A DNA stretch of 64,000 bases from Apostichopus japonicus (Eukaryota > Echinodermata > Holothuroidea > Aspidochirotida > Stichopodidae), in assembly GCF_037975245.1 (NCBI RefSeq), contig NC_092561.1, positions 21,090,826-21,154,825 of the forward strand, given 5' to 3'. Shown here piece after piece: positions 35,561 through 50,295 of this stretch; position 1 is the first letter of the stretch; every line of letters starts with the position of its first letter. The translations under genes were made by a program, and so were the position numbers. Under the pieces are notes generated by a model. It searched no databases. It was not told the origin of the DNA and worked only from the letters and a program-made list of their open reading frames with translations.

Positions 35561-38500
35561 GCTCGACTACAAACTGGCTAGTATAGTTGAGCTAAAACGG
35601 TAATATTTTTAATCTTCACTTTCTTGTAGAAAGTTACAATTACAGCAATGCTGTTATACAACAGAACTTGCCTAATGCGTGATAACGCAATCATGACGGT
35701 GAATATGTAATCGCCGCGCTCCATTTTTGACATATATGTTACACAACCTATTAATGCAATGATCATTCCCGATCGCTTGGAATATATAGTTGTAGTTCTG
35801 GGGATATGAAAATTCGTATGAAACTTTCGATTGATACTTTCTTTTCCTGTTGTTATGAGTGACGTGCTATTTATAGAGCTGCAGCGTTTGTTACTCTTGA
35901 CAGTAAATGGTTATTTTTAGTAATACTTATTGAAGACGTCCATCATCCGTTTTATTATTAGTTCAATGCTTGTCAACTCAGGGAATTTCAAAATTGTAAA
36001 TCTTATTACAGCCGCACCTGTCTTTTAGTTGACCTTAAAAGTAGATTAAGCAGAAATATTGAAAACAGTTGCTAGCCGGTAATTGCTATATATTCTTTAC
36101 GTTAGTGTTTGCTCAATCAATATTATCGCAAGACAGCCTTCACTTTATTTGGTGAGCATGGTCGTAGAAACCATCTGCATCACTTTCAATTTCTTACCTG
36201 TCACGTGATTGGGCACAACAAAATGCAACCATGAGTAAAAACTGGCGAAACTTGTTTAGTGCTAAAATAGGAAGAAAACCTTTTCCACTATTTGGCTGCA
36301 TTTCACACGTGACTTGAGACGTTTGATGAAATAGTGCGTACCAATTTACACTTTGTGTATTCCATGTAGTTATATTCCTTCAGCACAGCCCAAGGCAAAT
36401 ATAAGAATAACTAGATGGTTTGTGAGATACATCCAAGATAACATTTCAGATAACCTTTTATTTAACTACATCGTTCAAAATTCCGATTGGTCTTACAAGG
36501 TCACATGAAAATACTAAGCAGCTATTAAAATAAAAATGAAAATATTTAAATAACATTATTAGGTTTGATTTCATACGAATTTGCTACGAGAATAGACAGC
36601 AGATAGTGGCAAGGAGAAAATGTGAATATTTTAACCTAAAGTATTCAGTATCTATTTGAAAAAAATAATATCACGAATTCGTCTATACAGGCTTGTTGTA
36701 GTTAAACAATAACACGGCAAAAGACATGCGATGACAGATTATGATCAGATAATTTTATTCAAACAAGTTAAAACCAACAAAACTTAGTAAAAACAGAACT
36801 TGAAAAGAACATGCAACTTGCATATGTAACTAGGTCTGAGAAAACTTCCAGTTAACACTCTCACGGTCATAATATTTCCAATTATTTCAAATCCAGCATG
36901 TCAATTTATTTTTCTGCATCTATTCTTGTCTCCCTTTGGAATGGTCTACTCTCCTTTCCATCCATAGATCATTTCCAACAGACATTGCGCTATTGTTTTT
37001 CCAGCCATATCAAATGCTTATTAAAACTGTGGCATATTTTGAAAGCAAACACAGGTTATGAATATCTAAGGGCCTTTAATGGCTGCTAGCAAATATAAAC
37101 GCTCTTGTGCATTGTCAAGTTGTGAGTTAGCTTTGTTTTGATAGTGACAATTAATAACTCTCTCTTTATAGTAATAGTTACATCTTGAAATAAAGCCGTA
37201 CGCGTTTACCCCCGAAGTAAAGGGTAACATACAATTTATGGGAGACATCTATCACACGCCGTTATGACAGTTCTTGCCGATTTGTTCTTATACAGTCATT
37301 ATTCAAAAAAGACAATTGAGTTGTATAGATTTTGAAATGTAGATTTATATACATCTTCTCACCAGTAATACAGTTCTCATGTAGTTAGGAAAATGATATT
37401 GCTTCACTTTTCTTTTCTATATTGTGTACAAGAAGAGGACCGACCCCCCCCCCCGCGCCCCCTGCACAATGAATTCATTAAAATAAAAAAGTCAAGTAAA
37501 ACATTTACTTTAACATCGTTACTAATCAAATGAAAGAATGCAACTTAAAGAAGAAGATAATTTCAGGAGTTGCCTTTTTGAAGATGATTCCTACAAAATT
37601 AAGATGATATCTGTCAAGTTTGAAATGAACTAATCTGTTATTAATTTATATATATATATTATCGAAAATTTAAATATAGATTGTTTCTTTTCTTACTTAA
37701 ATATAATTTTTCATAATTCATTCCACCATAGCAAGAATTCAATCAAGTGAACATTCCCAGGTCGAACATTACACGTGTCGCTTCTTTATTTCCGCAATTG
37801 CCTCTCACTAACATGCATGACGTGCTGGACCGTTTAATATAAGTTATATATCTTTTGATCGATTTCCATAAAGTTAGGTACTTTACAAAATAAAATAGTA
37901 ATTTAATTAGTGTCCATATTTTACTTTGTGTGACAACATGGTAATAAACTGACAAATGAAAAGCACATAATAAGAAACCTTAAAGGTTCTAGAGGCTCAA
38001 TAATCTCTATTTCCTATTTGGATCCTTAGTTATTAGAAACTCCAAGTGAACTCCGTCAACTTTCCAATTTCCAAAATAGGCCATAAAAGTTGCAAAAGTG
38101 CAAGGAATTGTCGTTTACCACACCAAATTGATTGCTTATCGCTACATGTTAATGTAAAAAGAAGATTAAAAGCCTTGCAGTTAAACTTGCAATGAGCGGA
38201 ATGACGCATTAACCTGAAGTTTAATTCCGCAAAATTGCAGATATAAAGAAACTTAATCATTAGTTTCTGGTGTTAGTGATATATTGTTGTTTTGCTCGGT
38301 AACATACGTGAATACTCCGTTAATTACATTCACCTAAATTATCATTAGAATACGTCCATCAATTTTATACGGAAGGTCATTCATGGGCGGAATGGTTCAT
38401 TTTATAAATACATATTCCATATAACATAATTAGTATGACGGACGGAAATGCATTTACAATGTACAACAATCGAACAGAAATATAACGAATAGAATTGTAC

Positions 38501-41500
38501 ATTAAAAGTGATTAATTAGGGCTGGTAATAATTAGTCAATGGAAGTCTGCGATATCAGAAGCGCCAGTAGTTTTAAAGAAATATTGCATTTTAATCATCT
38601 TGGGAATGTCTTTCAAATTTCTAAAGAGCAAAGAAATTGCTTTGTTAGGACGCGATTTTAATAATTAGCCACGGGAAGACAAGTCAAGTCGTAGATCAAT
38701 GTTGCCTTCACAGAGTAACGTTAGGGACAGATATAGTCCCTTGAGTACTGTTTAACTAAATTTAGATCACTCCCGTAACTTGATACAAAAATTATTGCTT
38801 ATCGGAAAAAGAAAAAAATTGGGTATTGATTTTCTTTGCATCAACATTTCTTATTTTCTCATAATGTTGGCCTAATAATTTGATTGAGTGTTTCCATCGA
38901 TACATGACATCTTAAAAGTAAAGCTACATTTGAAATCTTTTAAATATTACGCCTCCACGCATTCATTCTGAGCATGTTTACAATGATATCGAACAGTGAA
39001 CATCTACTTCCGATTCATCGATAAGTACACATTTTACAGTATGAAAATGTTAATTATTTTGTTTTAGCATTGAGCGTTTAGTATGTTGTGGATATTACAT
39101 CAAACAATCAAAAGAATTATTGTCATTTTATCAGTAAATTGACTAAAACTATCAGCAAATAGTAGATACAAGAGCAATAATTCACACCACTCTTAATTTC
39201 TAACATCTTACGAAAAATTATATTATTTGTGTCTTGACACTTCTTCAGCCATCAATGAAATACTGTGATATATGGACATCGAGTGTAACATTTGCACTGG
39301 TAATACCAACTGTTATACATCCGTGTATTTCTGAGAGACATCTAAAGACAGTTTACCGATATGAAAGCATGACAACGAAATTTACAATTTCATTGAAAAA
39401 ATTAAAATAACGCTGCATTTCGTTTTGAAGTTAGTTAAACCGGTTTTTTCTACAATAAAGAAACTATGGATCAATAGTTGATTACAGAAAATTACGTTTT
39501 TTTACGCTTATTACACTTTCGTAACAACTGTCTAACTGGATGTGTGACAATCAGTACAAGGCACGTATTCTACTAACACATAGGTGATTTGCATTGGATA
39601 ACAGGTACGGTTATGTGAGTGTTCCTAAATGATAGTTATAATATAAGCTAAATAACCTGAATTATCTAATGTGATATTCACATATACAATCATACATAAC
39701 GTACTTGAATATTGGAATACAAACTTGAATGTGTTAATAATTTGAAGCAGACTTAAGGTAGAGATCATTTATGCATGGACATTGATACGGTAATACAAGT
39801 CACAAATCAAAACGAACCATTTGGATCATGTTTTCATAATGTTATTTTCAGAAACAATAAATCTTAAACTTTACGGTAGACTTTAATGAAGCTGCAAAGC
39901 TTTCAATCGTTAAGGTTAGTTGCAAACGTATTTACCCGTTTGGTTATCATTTATTATGTAAATAAATGTAAATTGTAAACATTAATGGTTCGACTTAATG
40001 TCACATATACGGAGAAGAAATTTCATTTCCTGCCATTTTTTAAAACATCTTCTTGAAATCGACTTCATGTTCAGAACAATAACGATTCATCATGGGCTCT
40101 GTATGTTAATGTCCTTATTTTACTCTTGGGTGTACTATCTTTGTTAGGACGTTTGCTTTAAATACTGATAAATATTAGTTACTAAGGGAATATTCAGTAC
40201 CGAAGTGAGATAATAAAAACTCCAAACAAAACCATTTTAGAAGACGTGTAGGAGAAAATCGTACCATATGTGTGATATTGAACACGCGCTAATGCTCAAG
40301 GGCATCAGGTTTTGTAGACGCAAGTATTGAGAGATAATGAAAACAAGTGAGTCATTGAAATTTAAATTCGTCTACTAAGGATGAATAAATCTATGGACAG
40401 AAGTGTTCTGCATCACCGATAACGTTACAGAGGCATAGGCATATACAAACGTTCACATACAAGTAATAACAGAACACATATTAGAGCAATATAACAAAAA
40501 ACTGAAACACAAATCCGAACATGTTTTAAACGGCCTTATACATTTGATTACAAATTTCGGAAAATTTACCAAGAGCGACTCAGTATTTTATAATACAAAA
40601 TGACAAAAGGTTATCAATGATGAAATTTAATTCCGTAAAATTCGTTACTCAGACACCTGTTCTTGTTATATATAGACTTGTTTTATGTCTAAGTGTATGC
40701 ATGTTTGTGACGTCTGAAGATAACTTGGAGATTTACACATATTGTTTCCACTCTTCTTTATGTATTCAATATATTGACAGGTAATGCTAATGAATTGCGA
40801 TGCCATGGACATTTTGTATCATATAAGTATCGATTATTCTACCAAAGTGAACACAACAAAACTGTTTTGAGAGATTCAATAAAGCTACAACCGCACCAAC
40901 ATTGCTGTCAGAAGGAATTCTTAATTTGTTATTGACGTCACATATAAACAGTTGGGATATCACAATAAAATGGTACAGCACTCTTTTTAAACGGAAAGTC
41001 CTGAATTGAAATGTCTGCAAAGGATGAATGTTCAACAGTAATCATTCCTGTAATGTAGTTTAATTGATTGAGTTATTAGATCTCAGGTTTCCAATAAAGC
41101 AATAATTCAATAATATAAATTTTTGCTTTTACCGACAGAGATTATTTATGTGTCAATTTTAAGTATTTCAATTTGCTCCAGTTTGAAGCACACCATCGTA
41201 TGAAATGAGATTGGCGCTGGTTAGGTACAGGATTTATAATTATGGTTATCTAAGTAATCATGGTTTTATTTAACTCCAGGCATCGCGTGACGGTACACAA
41301 TGATGTCACGAAGTATCATATCGACCTCAAACGACAGAAAGTTTGCAAAATAAAGAAAAACGTACAGATATTTAGTCGAGACTTTGGCAGTTACCGGTGC
41401 CTTATTGCTTACTTTTCTTTCGTTATTAATATTCGAAAAGTCAATTAATTTCCTATTATTTATTGCAGCAGGACGCTGGGTAATGCATTGAAGCAAGACA

Positions 41501-41673
41501 GTGTGTATCTTATTGAAGCAGAATACGTTTTTTTGTACTGAAGAGGAAGGTTTGGAATACTAACTTTCGTTCTTGTACCACTTTGCTTTGGCCTTGTAAT
41601 CATTTTATATGTATGAAATAATAGCAACCGTACCTTTCATTTACTGCTTGCTTTACATACTACCTTGTGTTTT
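35561..41673. other. 6.1 kb without a recognised gene
   Basis: AT-rich throughout. Frames of 60-82 codons carry no motif. There is a C-rich run at about 37444-37462. Nothing else was identified. Confidence 0.5.
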
Positions 41674-42025
41674 GATTCAGTACATTGCCTTGCGTTTTGT
41701 TCAATACAATATGCTGCTTCCTGTTAATATGTTTCACAACAATACCTGGTATCCCGCTTCAATACAATATACTGTTTCCCGCTTCAATACAATATACTGT
41801 ATCCTTTTCAAAACAATATACTGTATCATGTTTCAATACAATATACTGTATCCCTTTTCAATACAATATACGGTATCCTGTTTCAATACAATATACTGTA
41901 CAATATACTTCAATACAATATACTGTGTCCTGATTCAGTACAATATACTGTATCCTTTTCAATACAATATACGGTATCCTGTTTCAATACAATATACTGT
42001 ATTGTGTTTCAATACAATATACTTT
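41674..42025. repeat. ~24-bp minisatellite, about 13 imperfect copies
   Basis: Units are variants of TTTCAATACAATATACTGTA plus a short TCC-containing linker. Early copies are divergent and the later ones more uniform. Two composite segments recur in the same order, pointing to block duplication. The 167-codon and 82-codon plus frames here are read from the repeat and are not gene evidence. Confidence 0.88.
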
Positions 42026-43153
42026 ACTTCTACTGCTTGGATTAATATTTATATCAGTAGGATTCATTCCCAACTAAGTTTGGTTGAAGTTGGAATACGA
42101 TTTAAATCTTAAATGTTCTGTCACTAAAGAGTGTATATAGCAGGACGTCGTCAAAATATCCAAGAACAACGTAATTGTTATGTAATGTTACGATCATGAA
42201 ACAAGCTCAAAACTTGGTAATATTATCGTTGTATTTGAATTTTCCGTATCTTTTAAGGCATATTTGTGGCAAATATGAATTAACTTTCTCAAATACTGTT
42301 TAAAAAAATCTTATAGGCTAATTGTGTCTGTTTTATATGACTGGTTTTGCCATACATGCGCCATGACATGCGCCGACACGACACAATTTTTTGGGCCACT
42401 TCCAATATCGTACAAGTAGGCTAAAATGACTGTTGTGGGTAAATATACACTCATATGTTTTCAATAATTTTCATCTATTGTATATATACGTATCCATATA
42501 TAAACGGTATGTTCATAACTGAATTTATTTCAGTCGAAATAATTTAATTGTTCGCAAAGTGTAATACAGGGCATTGATTCAGGTCTATTTTTTGTAACAG
42601 GTTCACACGTAATATTAAGTACACAAACATTGTTTGGCGGTGAAGGTTCCATTCCTACTAGATTTGATTTCCTTTGAACTTTTCGTTTTTACATTTAAAG
42701 GGTTTCCTTGTGGTGTTCAAGCAGGAAATGTTGGGTTTCGGAAATGCTATCATATAGCCTAATATAAGTACTACTTACTGGAGCATACTTATGTGCCTAT
42801 AATAACACAGCTAGGGACACACATGCACTTGTTCATACAATCATGTAAGTTTGTATGTGGTCCCTTCTTGAAAGTGTAAAGAATGAAGTTAACCAACCTA
42901 ACGGTGTATCGAATACTTCTATTTTGCAAAGTCTTTCCATGTCTTACTCCTGTATGTATCCGAGGAAGGTAATTCATGCACCATTGTCTTTCTCTATTTG
43001 TTTGTTTTTCTTTTACTTCTTAAAGATCATATTCAAAAGTTTATCGTGAAAGTTCAAATTACACTTTGTTTACAATACGATGAGAGAATAATTGATCAGC
43101 CAATTGTGAGAAATGTAAACAAAACAGAGAACTCACCGAAAGATTGATAATCT
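42026..43153. other. No gene recognised
   Basis: A plus frame from ATG 42855 ends near a GTATGT, but composition and start context give no real support for an exon. Confidence 0.45.
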
Positions 43154-43313
43154 ATGGCCTCTCGCTCGATGGCAAATCATTCGTTTATTTATCGTCCAAT
43201 TCTGATGACAGGAAAGAACAATCGAAAGAAATTTGTAGCGAAAACACTGAAGAGTTTGTTGAAACCCACTTACAGCGCTAGGCAAAAATTCCGAGCGAAC
43301 GTGCAACGATTTG
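43154..43313 (+). CDS. Candidate first coding exon, basic N-terminus
   Basis: ATG 43154 opens a frame of 53 codons plus one base, starting MASRSMANHSF and strongly basic (many Lys and Arg). It ends at a good donor, TTTG followed by GTATGT (43314). The sequence just downstream (43380-43500) is less AT-rich than average. The -3 position of the start is T, so the start context is weak. No following exon in compatible phase was identified. The family is not recognised. It could be a first exon, or chance. Confidence 0.28.
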
Positions 43314-44061
43314 GTATGTGTCAGCGTATCGGCATTTAACTCTACTGAGAAAACCAAAGTTGAGTTCTGTTAGTCCTTCCCGAGTAAGCAAATAAACCCC
43401 CACTGTCGCCGTAGTATCGTCTGCTACGTATCTCTGTTACAAGATGACTGCGCGGCGAAAATATCACGCTGCGCACCAATAAACCACTTGTATTCGTTGC
43501 TAGGGTTTAAGGTCAAGCCATGATAATTCTGCGAATTACTTTTCTCCTTGTAATAGCATTCTTCAAGTGTACTGGGAGTTTCAGCCTCTCACGGCAACGT
43601 GGGATCAAACGGAATATATATATATATATATATAGGTATATATATTGCGACATTGGCTATGTTCGGTTGCCATAGAGACGATACGCGGGATGTAAAGTTG
43701 GCAGAAGTTGAGTACTTGAATTGTTATATTAAGAGCACATGCCTATCACCTATGGCAAACTGACAGAACGATAACATTAAGAACGATACAAGATTTCTCG
43801 TTTCCAAAAAATAAATAAATAAATAATTCATCCAAAAGTAACACTTGTTGCGGTAGATCATTTAAACGTGGTACTATGTATGCACCAAAACAAAAACACA
43901 GTTAGCTTTCCAGTAACTCGTTTAAACTCGAGTGGAGTTTTTCAAGTTTTATTCTTTCTTTCTTTTTCTCAATTCATTGAATGAGTCGTAATCATTCAGG
44001 TAAACGCAGCCGTACTGTGGGTTTAATCGGATGTTAACTGGAAGGAATCGCGTATGGTATG
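43314..44061. other. Gene-free spacer
   Basis: Contains a short (AT)n tract at 43615-43634 and an AAAT repeat near 43810. Nothing else was recognised. Confidence 0.5.
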
Positions 44062-45866
44062 AGGTGAGGTAGTGTGCAAAGTGAGGGAAGGTAGGAGGTG
44101 AGGTAGGGTGGGGGTAAGAGTTATACAGAGGTGGGTGGGATGGCAGTTTGCTGGGTTGATTTTATACCGTTACATGTTGAGTAAGTTAGGAGGTGAGGTA
44201 TAGGGTGTGGGTTACAGATATGTAAAGGTGGGTGGGATGGCAGTTTGCAGGGTTGATTTTATACCGTTAAGTGTTGAGTAAGGTAGGAGGTGAGGTAGGG
44301 TGTGGGTTATAGATATGTAAAGGTGGGTGGGATGGCAGTTTGCTGGGTTGATTTTATACCGTTACGTGTTGAGTAAGGTAGGAGGTGAGGTAGGGTGGGG
44401 GTAAGAGTTATACAGAGGTGGGTGGGATGGCAGTTTGCTGGGTTGATTTTATACCGTTACGTGTTGAGTAAGGTGGGAGGTGAGGTAGGGTGGGGGTGCG
44501 AGATAGTGCAGAGGTGGGATGGCAGTTTGCTGGGTTGATTTTATACCGTTTCGTGTTGAGTAAGGTAGGAGGTGAGGCAGGGTGGGGGTATAGATATGTA
44601 AAGGTGGGTGGGATGGCAGTTTGCTGGGTTGATTTTATACCGTTACGTGTTGAGTAAGGTAGGAGGTGAGGTAGGGTAGGGGTGCGAGATAGTGTAGAGG
44701 TGGGATGGCAGTTTGCTGGTTTGATTTTATACCGTTACGTGTTGAGTAAGGTAGGTGAGGCAGGGTGGGGGTAAGAGTTATACAGAGGTGGGTGGGATGG
44801 CAGTTTGCGGGGTTGATTTGATACCGTTACGTGTTGAGTAAGGTGGGAGGTGAGGTAGGGTGGGGGTGCGAGATAGTGCAGAGGTGGGATGGCAGTTTGC
44901 GTGGTTGATTTTATACCGTTACGTGTTGAGTAAGGTAGGAGGTGAGGCAGGGTGGGGGTAAGAGTTATACAGAGGTGGGTGGGATGGCAGTTTGCTGGGT
45001 TGATTTTATACCGTTACGTGTTGAGTAAGGTAGGAGGTGAGGCAGGGTGTGGGTTATAGATATGTAAAGGTGGGATGGCAGTTTGCGGGGTTGATTTTAT
45101 ACCGCTACGTGTTGAATAAGGTAGGAGGTGAGGTAGGGTGTGGGTTATAGATATGTAAAGGTGGGTGGGATGGCAGTTTGCTGGGTTGATTTTATACCGT
45201 TACGTGTTGAGTAAGGTAGGACGTGAGGTAGGGTGTGGGTTGTAGATATGTAAAGGTGGGATGGCAGTTTGCGGGGTTGATTTTATACCGCTACGTGTTG
45301 AGTAAGGTAGGAGGTGAGGTAGGGTGTGGGTTATAGATATGTAAAGGTGGGTAGGATGGCAGTTTGCGGGGTTGATTTTATACCGTTACGTGTTGAGTAA
45401 GGTAGGAGGTGAGGTAGGGTGTGGGTTATAGATATGTAAAGGTGGGTGGGATGGCAGTTTGCTGGGTTGATTTTATACCGTTACGTGTTGAGTAAGGTAG
45501 GACGTGAGGTAGGGTGTGGGTTATAGATATGTAAAGGTGGGATGGCAGTTTGCTGGGTTGATTTTATACCGCTACGTGTTGAGTAAGGTAGGAGGTGAGG
45601 TAGTTTGTGGGTTATAGATATGTAAAGGTGGGATGGCAGTTTGCTGGGTTGATTTTATACCGCTACGTGTTGAGTAAGGTAGGAGGTGAGGTAGGGTGTG
45701 GGTTATAGATATGTAAAGGTGGGTGGGATGGCAGTTTGCTGGTTTGATTTTATACCGTTACGTGTTGAGTAAGGTAGGAGGTGAGGTAGGGTGTGCATTA
45801 CAGATATTTAAAGGTGGATGCAATGGCTGTTTGCAGGGGTGATTGTATACCGTTACATGTTGAATA
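44062..45866. repeat. 95-bp minisatellite, 19 copies
   Basis: The unit has a constant part, GATGGCAGTTTGC then GGTTGATTTTATACCG, and continues to TGTTGAGTAAGGTAGGAGG. A variable middle follows. Lengths range from about 91 to 97 bp because a GGTG block is present or absent. Three middle types occur: TTATAGATATGTAAAGG, AAGAGTTATACAGAGG and GCGAGATAGTGCAGAGG. The last two alternate in the first half, while the second half is almost uniformly the first type. The strand is G-rich, with runs such as GGTGGGTGGGATGG. Confidence 0.95.
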
Positions 45867-48102
45867 ATTTCAAAATTGTTTTACATACTTATATCAAAAT
45901 TAGGACACGATGTGAAGGTGTTGGTGTTCTATTAAATTATTGATATTTCATAGATATCACTGACCGTTGATGGATAGAAGTGATTTCTTATTATTTATTT
46001 ATTCTCCTTGTGAGCTATATAACAGTTAGATGTATTCTTCTCCAGTGCAAGCAGAGGAACTATTCATGCGGGCAAAGCTGTCCAATGCAAGTTTTATAAG
46101 GTTAAACCAATAAATTGTTTAAATTATTTGCTCAAGTAGCTGTGATGTGATACCATTTGCGGGATTTCAGACGGCGTTTTACTGACAAGAAAGTAATTAC
46201 GATGAGAAAATATTCTCTTTGTAGCCCGCTGAAGGCAAACATTACACAGACAATTGACAGCCAGTTTAATTTCATGAGGTGGTTTATTCCAGATACATTA
46301 CACTGCCAAAGGAGCCATCTTCATTGGCTTCCAAGTTACTTGCAGAGTAATCTTTACCCTGATACTACATGTATATGTAGCGTCAACAAATGTGTCATTA
46401 AATTGGTGGGCGGGCGTACTTGCTAAGTATAATCTTATTCATAATATTAGATACCGTAGTCCGTCCTAAAAGAGGAATGTGAACTTGAAGCAAACAGGAG
46501 TTCTTCTGGGACCAATTCATGTATTTGTGGACATTGACTCTTATAAGCAGTGTATCCAGTTATTGGATTTACGAGTAAAAACCCAGAAATATTTAACATG
46601 AAACAATATTCATCATCAAATCATTAAGAGACTGATTTGTTAAAGCTTGACAGCTGCTGGTTACTGTTAATCTCTGCATGCCATATATAGTCAGGGGGAG
46701 AGAGAGAGTGGTGGAGCTAGTCGAGCTTTTCTGTTATTTACTTTACATAAGAGATCCCTTGTTATGGTGATTTTAAACCCTTAGGGCATAACTACTTGTG
46801 AGTTACTAATAAACGACAAAGAACTTTCACTTTCATGCCGACTTCATTTGAAGTTTCTCACCTTTTAAATTATATCGAGCCACATGAAGTTTGGTTCACA
46901 GTATGACGTTTGTGAAAGGTGGTTTTATTATTTTTTTTCTCTCAGAGGAAGTTACCTTACTAGCAGACTCCATCTTGTATAGATTGCGCACAATAACTGC
47001 ATACCTGACAACGACATTACTACATAGAACGGAATATTTCATAGAAAACATCCTTTTTCATGCAATATATTTCACAGGAATAAAATTAAAAACGTTTTGA
47101 GTGATGCCAATTGTACCACTGCACATGTTTAACTTTTATAAGGAGAAATAAAGATACGAATTAACTATTTATTATACAGGATCAGTGTAGGTAAAAATAA
47201 GTCCATCCAATAAAAAAAAAAACATCAATGAATCTGATTTATTGCGACGAGTAGACTACCGTTGATTCGGTTCGACTTTTGGTTATACTAAGTAGACGTA
47301 CAGGCCTCTAGGCTTCCACAAGTAATAAATATTGTAATACAGCCGATGCTTCAAAATTGACATTAATATTAGCCCTGGGTTTATTTGGGGATAAAGTATA
47401 CACTTTCTCGCAGATAGAAATCTTCGTTTCTGTATTAATTTTGGACTGAAAAGTTTAGAAAGAAAAGTTAACCAACATACTATTTTAAGCAAAAGAAATA
47501 CAAGAGATTAAGCAGTTGGACTTAGGTGGGTGTAATTATGTGCAGGTGTGAGTTAGTAGAAAAAAAAGACGTTACAAATGGTACCATAGACGTAAATAAA
47601 GATAACGTATTGGAATTATTGTGATTTGATTAGTGTTTACCCAAATTAGAGAGAATCGACTTGAGTAAGCACGATTGTGATGCTAATTAATAACAGGAGA
47701 CATACAGAGGCGTTGACAATATGACACCTTGCTATTACAAAATAGTTCAACAGGCAAACATGCTACTTTCATACAATATTAGTTGTGATTTATCAAATGT
47801 GTTTACACTTGGGAAATCAGCATTTGTGAAACAGGGGAAGAAGTAAAGTATTTGTCACGGCAGATCAAGGATAAAACGGATATCAAATCCTTTGAAACGT
47901 ATCTGTCTGTTCTTCAGAATGAAGTAGGAAACGGAATTGAGGAGTAAAATTAGAGAAACGGGAAAAGGCAGAGCACTTAGACAAATATACCTTATAATAG
48001 AAGATTTTGTGATTTACCGTTTATATAGCATCATTTAGGACATAAGGAACTTAATATTTGCCGTTTCAAACATATAACTTTCTCTCTCTCCTCACCATCT
48101 AC

Positions 48103-48106
<4 letters not shown>
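45867..48106. other. 2.2 kb without a recognised gene
   Basis: A plus frame at 46157-46426 and others of about 70 codons have no recognisable motif. A short (GA)n tract lies near 46700. Confidence 0.5.
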
Positions 48107-49139
<1,033 letters not shown>

Positions 49140-49190
49140 TTGCTAAGACTTAGTGACGTAAGTTGGGTTTCGGGCCCCTGTTCGAGATCA
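49140..49190 (+). repeat. Possible tRNA-like SINE head
   Basis: GACTTAGTGACG (A-box-like) is followed about 30 bases later by CTGTTCGAGATC (B-box-like), in a locally GC-richer patch. The body and tail are not delimited. Weak. Confidence 0.22.
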
Positions 49191-49294
49191 ATAACTGGGA
49201 CCCTTCACCCCAAACAGCACACATCTTAAATTCTCTTGACACGAAGCCGTAATGTGTAAGCACAAAATAACATACAATTTCTGTCGACTCTTAC

Positions 49295-49552
49295 CGATTT
49301 GCGCATTTTTGCGCTTGTCAAAAGAAGAGAGGTTGGACTCATACATACGTTGTCAAATATTTGTGGATTACTGGTCATAAAGCTGTCAGGGCTTGGGGAA
49401 TTCACATTTGGAGAAATGGAAGTACGAGGCTCAGAGCAGTTTGCACTTTTTGTTGGCTCTTCAAAAAGGTCTCTTACGCGTTGTTTTCCCGTTATTTGTT
49501 TATATTTTTTACCAGTTAACTTCTCAAACGTCAAAAGAGTCATCTCGCGCAT
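49295..49552 (-). CDS. Candidate 86-codon exon with a strong donor
   Basis: On the minus strand ATG 49552 is directly preceded by an in-frame TGA. It opens exactly 86 codons up to AAATCG, followed by the strong donor GTAAGA (49294-49289), phase 0. The peptide starts MREMTLLTFEKLTGKKY. It has a Lys-rich N-terminal third and then a Ser/Pro/Asn-rich stretch, an ordinary protein composition rather than AT-driven. A second ATG four codons in has a better context (G at -3). No domain is recognised. The RanBP2-finger-like ORF at 50296-50478 lies about 740 bases upstream on the same strand and could belong to the same locus, but no splice connection is shown. Confidence 0.35.
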
Positions 49553-50295
49553 TCACAACGTGACACAAAGTAAGCTGTTATTGCGTTATATGAGTGAGAA
49601 GGGGTTCTATCGCAATCTACTCTGAAGTAGAGGATGCCAAAATAGATGGTAACAAGCATTACGTTAACAAAAGGAACTAAATGCAAATGATTTTCTTCCA
49701 CATTTCTAAATAGATTTTGTTCAAACCCTCCTAACCGTTTCATAACTTTCTGCTAGGCCAGGCTAATTGTATGTACACTTACCAATTGCCTGCGCGCAAA
49801 GTTTTGAATTCCATAACGTAACTACATGGAAAATTTAATGATTTTAATTGTTCTGATTGTTGATTGGTTGCTTTGCCATTTCAACGTCTATATTCGTATT
49901 GTGACAAAATAGGACACCTCTGAGTGGTTTTTGATTCATTCGGGACATTTAAGATGAAAGAACGCTCATTAACACATTTGTTTAATACAGCAATATTCTC
50001 CCACACAATATTAGCTGTATCATTACGGAATCCCACGTAAGATTCAAACCTTCTCAGAGTTGTTCACCTCGCTTGGTACTTAGATACTTGATTAAGCCTG
50101 TATTAAATACATATACATATTGAAGACCAATCATTCACTTATACAGTTTCCTTTATAAGTGAATGGCAGCTGATATTGTGAGGACGGTAGCAATTTGTAT
50201 CATTTCTTACATTATTTCTATAAAAATTACTCGGACTAAAATGGAATTTTGTTCACAGACATGCATACATCATATGTGAAAAGAAGTAGGTACTT

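Noticed and set aside
41609-42112. 167-codon plus-strand ORF
   Set aside because: Most of it is translation of the ~24-bp minisatellite.
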